Assembly (NCBI GenBank): GCA_036345935.2
Contig: JADWOT020001870.1
Span: forward strand, 1-64,000
Reading direction: 5' to 3'
Length of the DNA: 64,000 nt
Origin: Taenia hydatigena
Taxonomy: Eukaryota; Platyhelminthes; Cestoda; Cyclophyllidea; Taeniidae
Below the pieces are notes generated by a model that was given only the letters and a program-made list of their open reading frames with translations, made no database searches and was not told where the DNA came from. The position numbers and the translations under genes were made by a program. Shown piece by piece: positions 62,337-64,000 of the stretch; within the stretch, counting starts at the first letter, position 1; every line of letters begins with the position of its first letter.

Positions 62337-63378
62337 GTAGGTCAAACTTTACTGCATTCTGGTAACTTGGCGCATCGCGCAGTGGTCTGGTGTAGGTCAT
62401 GTCTAACACCCTGTTTCAGTGACCCCCATCGCGTGAAAGGTGACTAATTTGGCGGAACTCCAACTCTTTTTGAGGTGCTTGGACTGACTATCAGGTTTAG
62501 CCTTTTTGATATGTAATTATCAGTGAAAATAGAGTATTTTCGCTTAACCAGCGTGGGTATACACTCTCCACAGCCTTTTCAACCAACATTGAGTAGCCTT
62601 GTTTCATTTAAGTAGTCGCTGACATAGACGAACTCATTTGAGTAAAGGAGCTATTTCCTGAACCTGTGAATTACTGTTTAAGGGGATTGTGATTGATTAA
62701 GGCATTTTTAGGCTTTCCAGTGTGCCTGTCCACAAGATTTTAACTTAGCCATACTTCGTTTTATTTGCCGCATGTAACCAGAATCCGCGATCTTTTTGGC
62801 CTTTGGTCATTTTAAAAGTGTGTTAGCGACCGAATTTGTTTTTGATCCTACCACCTCAGGTGTAATGGCCACGTGATACCCTGTCCGAGCCTGTTGCGCC
62901 ACTTTTACGGGGGTGTGAGTGTAGCAGATGGTGACCCAGGTCTAACGTGATTTTTTGCTCAAAACTGGCTTACCAACCCGACGTGACCGGTGTGACTTTG
63001 ACCGACATGAGTTTGGTCGTCCGCTAGGCATGAAGCTGATGAAATTGCAGGCTACGTGATTAGAGAACCTAATTCATTGCTAAATGTCTGAGTTTGAGGC
63101 TTCAGCATTTGGAGCGTAACAGCGATGGTCACAGCCTAGAATTGATGATTCCATTGGCTGAGAGAGGTAGACCTTGGTCCATAGACCTGAAGGTTCATGT
63201 CAAGATAGCAAACGCCCTCAAAATTTGTTTCGCGAGTAACCTGCTGACAGGGCGAAAAGCCGAGTCTGAGAGTCTCTGAAAGCGATTGAGCAGCTGCCCA
63301 CTACTTTCATCCTTCTGGACCTTTCGAAGAACTCCTGACTTAGACGGCTGTTAACGTAACAAACGCTGTCTGTTTCAG
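62337..63378. other. RyR intron, no other feature seen
   Basis: About 1 kb between the S5 and pore-proximal exons. I see no second gene or repeat in it. The 61- and 85-codon open frames reaching in from 62,190 and lying at 63,094 are read-through or chance. Confidence 0.6.
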
Positions 63379-63755
63379 CTCGTACTGACAGTCATGTTAA
63401 CTTCATTTGTGATCTACCTTTACACCGTCATTGCGTTCAACTTCTTCCGCAAATTCTACACTAAAGAGGAGGACGGAGAGAAGGAATACAAGTGCAACGA
63501 CATGTTGACTGTGAGTAATTTCATCGCCGTACTCCTCTTGTTTCCTTTTTTTCGGCATAACAAACACTATTTGCTCTCTGCCTTTTCCTGCTCTCCAGTG
63601 TTTCGTCTTCCACCTCCACACGGGTCTACGAGCGGGTGGCGGGATCGGCGATGAGATTGAACCACCCGACGGTGATGCGCATGAAGCGCTGCGGATCCTC
63701 TTTGACATGTCATTCTTCTTCGTTGTCATTATCATCCTCCTCGCGATTATTCAAG
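63379..63755 (+). pseudogene. RyR pore exons: S5 end, selectivity filter, S6 (intact)
   Basis: Exon 63,379-63,510 (44 codons) reads [17 protein letters not shown], then C-N-D-M-L-T|GTGAGT. Exon 63,599-63,755 reads [12 protein letters not shown], then the selectivity filter G-G-G-I-G-D-E, an acidic luminal stretch, and S6 [18 protein letters not shown]. Every filter residue of RyRs is present and no stop or shift occurs in either exon. The next exon (the I-I-D-A-F-G-E-L region) would lie beyond 64,000. Confidence 0.95.
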
Positions 63756-64000
63756 GTTTGTGCCGCCGCACTCTTGTGTTGATTGGATTACTAGGAGAGA
63801 AAAGGATAGGATTTTGAAGCCTTGACCATTTTTGTTGAGAAGCAGATTCAGGCTGCTCTGTCTAAATGGCGCTTTTCTGTCTATCCAGGTTTAATGTTGT
63901 TTTCACCCACAAATTTTTACCACATGAAATCCACTTTGATAAGTGTGGTCGAACCAGTTGGATGTCTTGTTGTCTTCCCCATTTATCAATTAATTGCTAA
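63756..64000. other. start of the next RyR intron
   Basis: Sequence after the S6 exon donor. No further exon is visible before the window ends. Confidence 0.6.

Larger units (their letters stand above)
39925..63755 (+). pseudogene. ryanodine receptor (RyR) pseudogene, unprocessed, 3' end beyond window
   Basis: RyRs are about 5,000-residue homotetrameric channels that release Ca2+ from the endoplasmic or sarcoplasmic reticulum. Here about 37 blocks matching RyR lie in N-to-C order: N-terminal domain, MIR, RIH, SPRY1, one RyR repeat, central solenoid, RIH-associated domain, EF-hands, transmembrane segments, selectivity filter and S6. Many are bounded by GT/AG with compatible phases. Damage includes in-frame stops at 45,823, 45,979, 47,411, 48,230, 48,701, 50,929, 51,939, 51,975, 54,166, 55,171, 56,358, 61,235 and 61,931, frameshifts near 46,375, 46,590, 47,310, 51,780 and 58,320, and loss of roughly residues 830-2780. 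Introns are retained, so it is not a retrocopy. A working paralogue should exist elsewhere in the genome. The last about 100 residues would lie past the window end. An assembly with many base errors is the main alternative. Confidence 0.85.

Noticed and set aside
39925..63755. RyR locus as a processed retrocopy
   Set aside because: Many introns with GT-AG borders and matching phases are still present.
1..64000. CRISPR arrays, operons, bacterial promoters or viral genes
   Set aside because: No regularly spaced direct repeats, no gene-dense strands, and all recognisable genes are intron-containing animal genes.

Overview
The window looks like nuclear DNA of an invertebrate animal. The few clear genes are metazoan: a ryanodine receptor (RyR) and an NK-class homeobox gene. 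They are split by GT-AG introns, some only 68-85 bp long, and are surrounded by long gene-poor sequence full of decayed duplicates. A parasitic flatworm, perhaps a tapeworm, would fit the intron sizes, the divergent homeodomain and the gene density, but that is inference. Nothing in the window looks bacterial or viral.

Region by region. From 1 to about 11.6 kb I see no gene. From 11.7 to 20.6 kb there are decayed duplicated segments; the clearest, at 13.6-13.99 kb on the minus strand, is a relic of the homeobox gene found later. From 20.6 to 25.9 kb I see no gene. From about 25.96 to 37.95 kb lies an ancient direct tandem segmental duplication. Its first copy holds an apparently intact three-exon NK-2-like homeobox gene (28,317-29,976, 347 residues) with a TATA box conserved in both copies. 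Its second copy (34,391-35,752) is a pseudogene with a shifted and stopped exon 1, a shifted exon 2 and most of the homeodomain deleted. From 37.96 to 39.92 kb I see no convincing gene.

From 39,925 to the end of the window the plus strand carries about 37 exon-like blocks of a RyR calcium-release channel, in the correct order from the N-terminal domain to the pore. Most still have GT-AG splice sites. It reads as an unprocessed pseudogene. It has more than a dozen in-frame stops, several exactly at conserved Trp or Gln codons (TGG to TAG or TGA, CAG to TAG), several frameshifts, at least one destroyed splice acceptor, and a hole of roughly 1,900-2,000 residues (approximate RyR1 residues 830-2780) between 48.26 and 48.68 kb. 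The last 2 kb, coding for S4-S5, S5, the selectivity filter and S6, is almost undamaged.

Overall, the window holds one plausible working gene (the homeobox gene) and two well-preserved fossils. RyR domain assignments come from remembered family sequence, not from a search; residue numbers are approximate.
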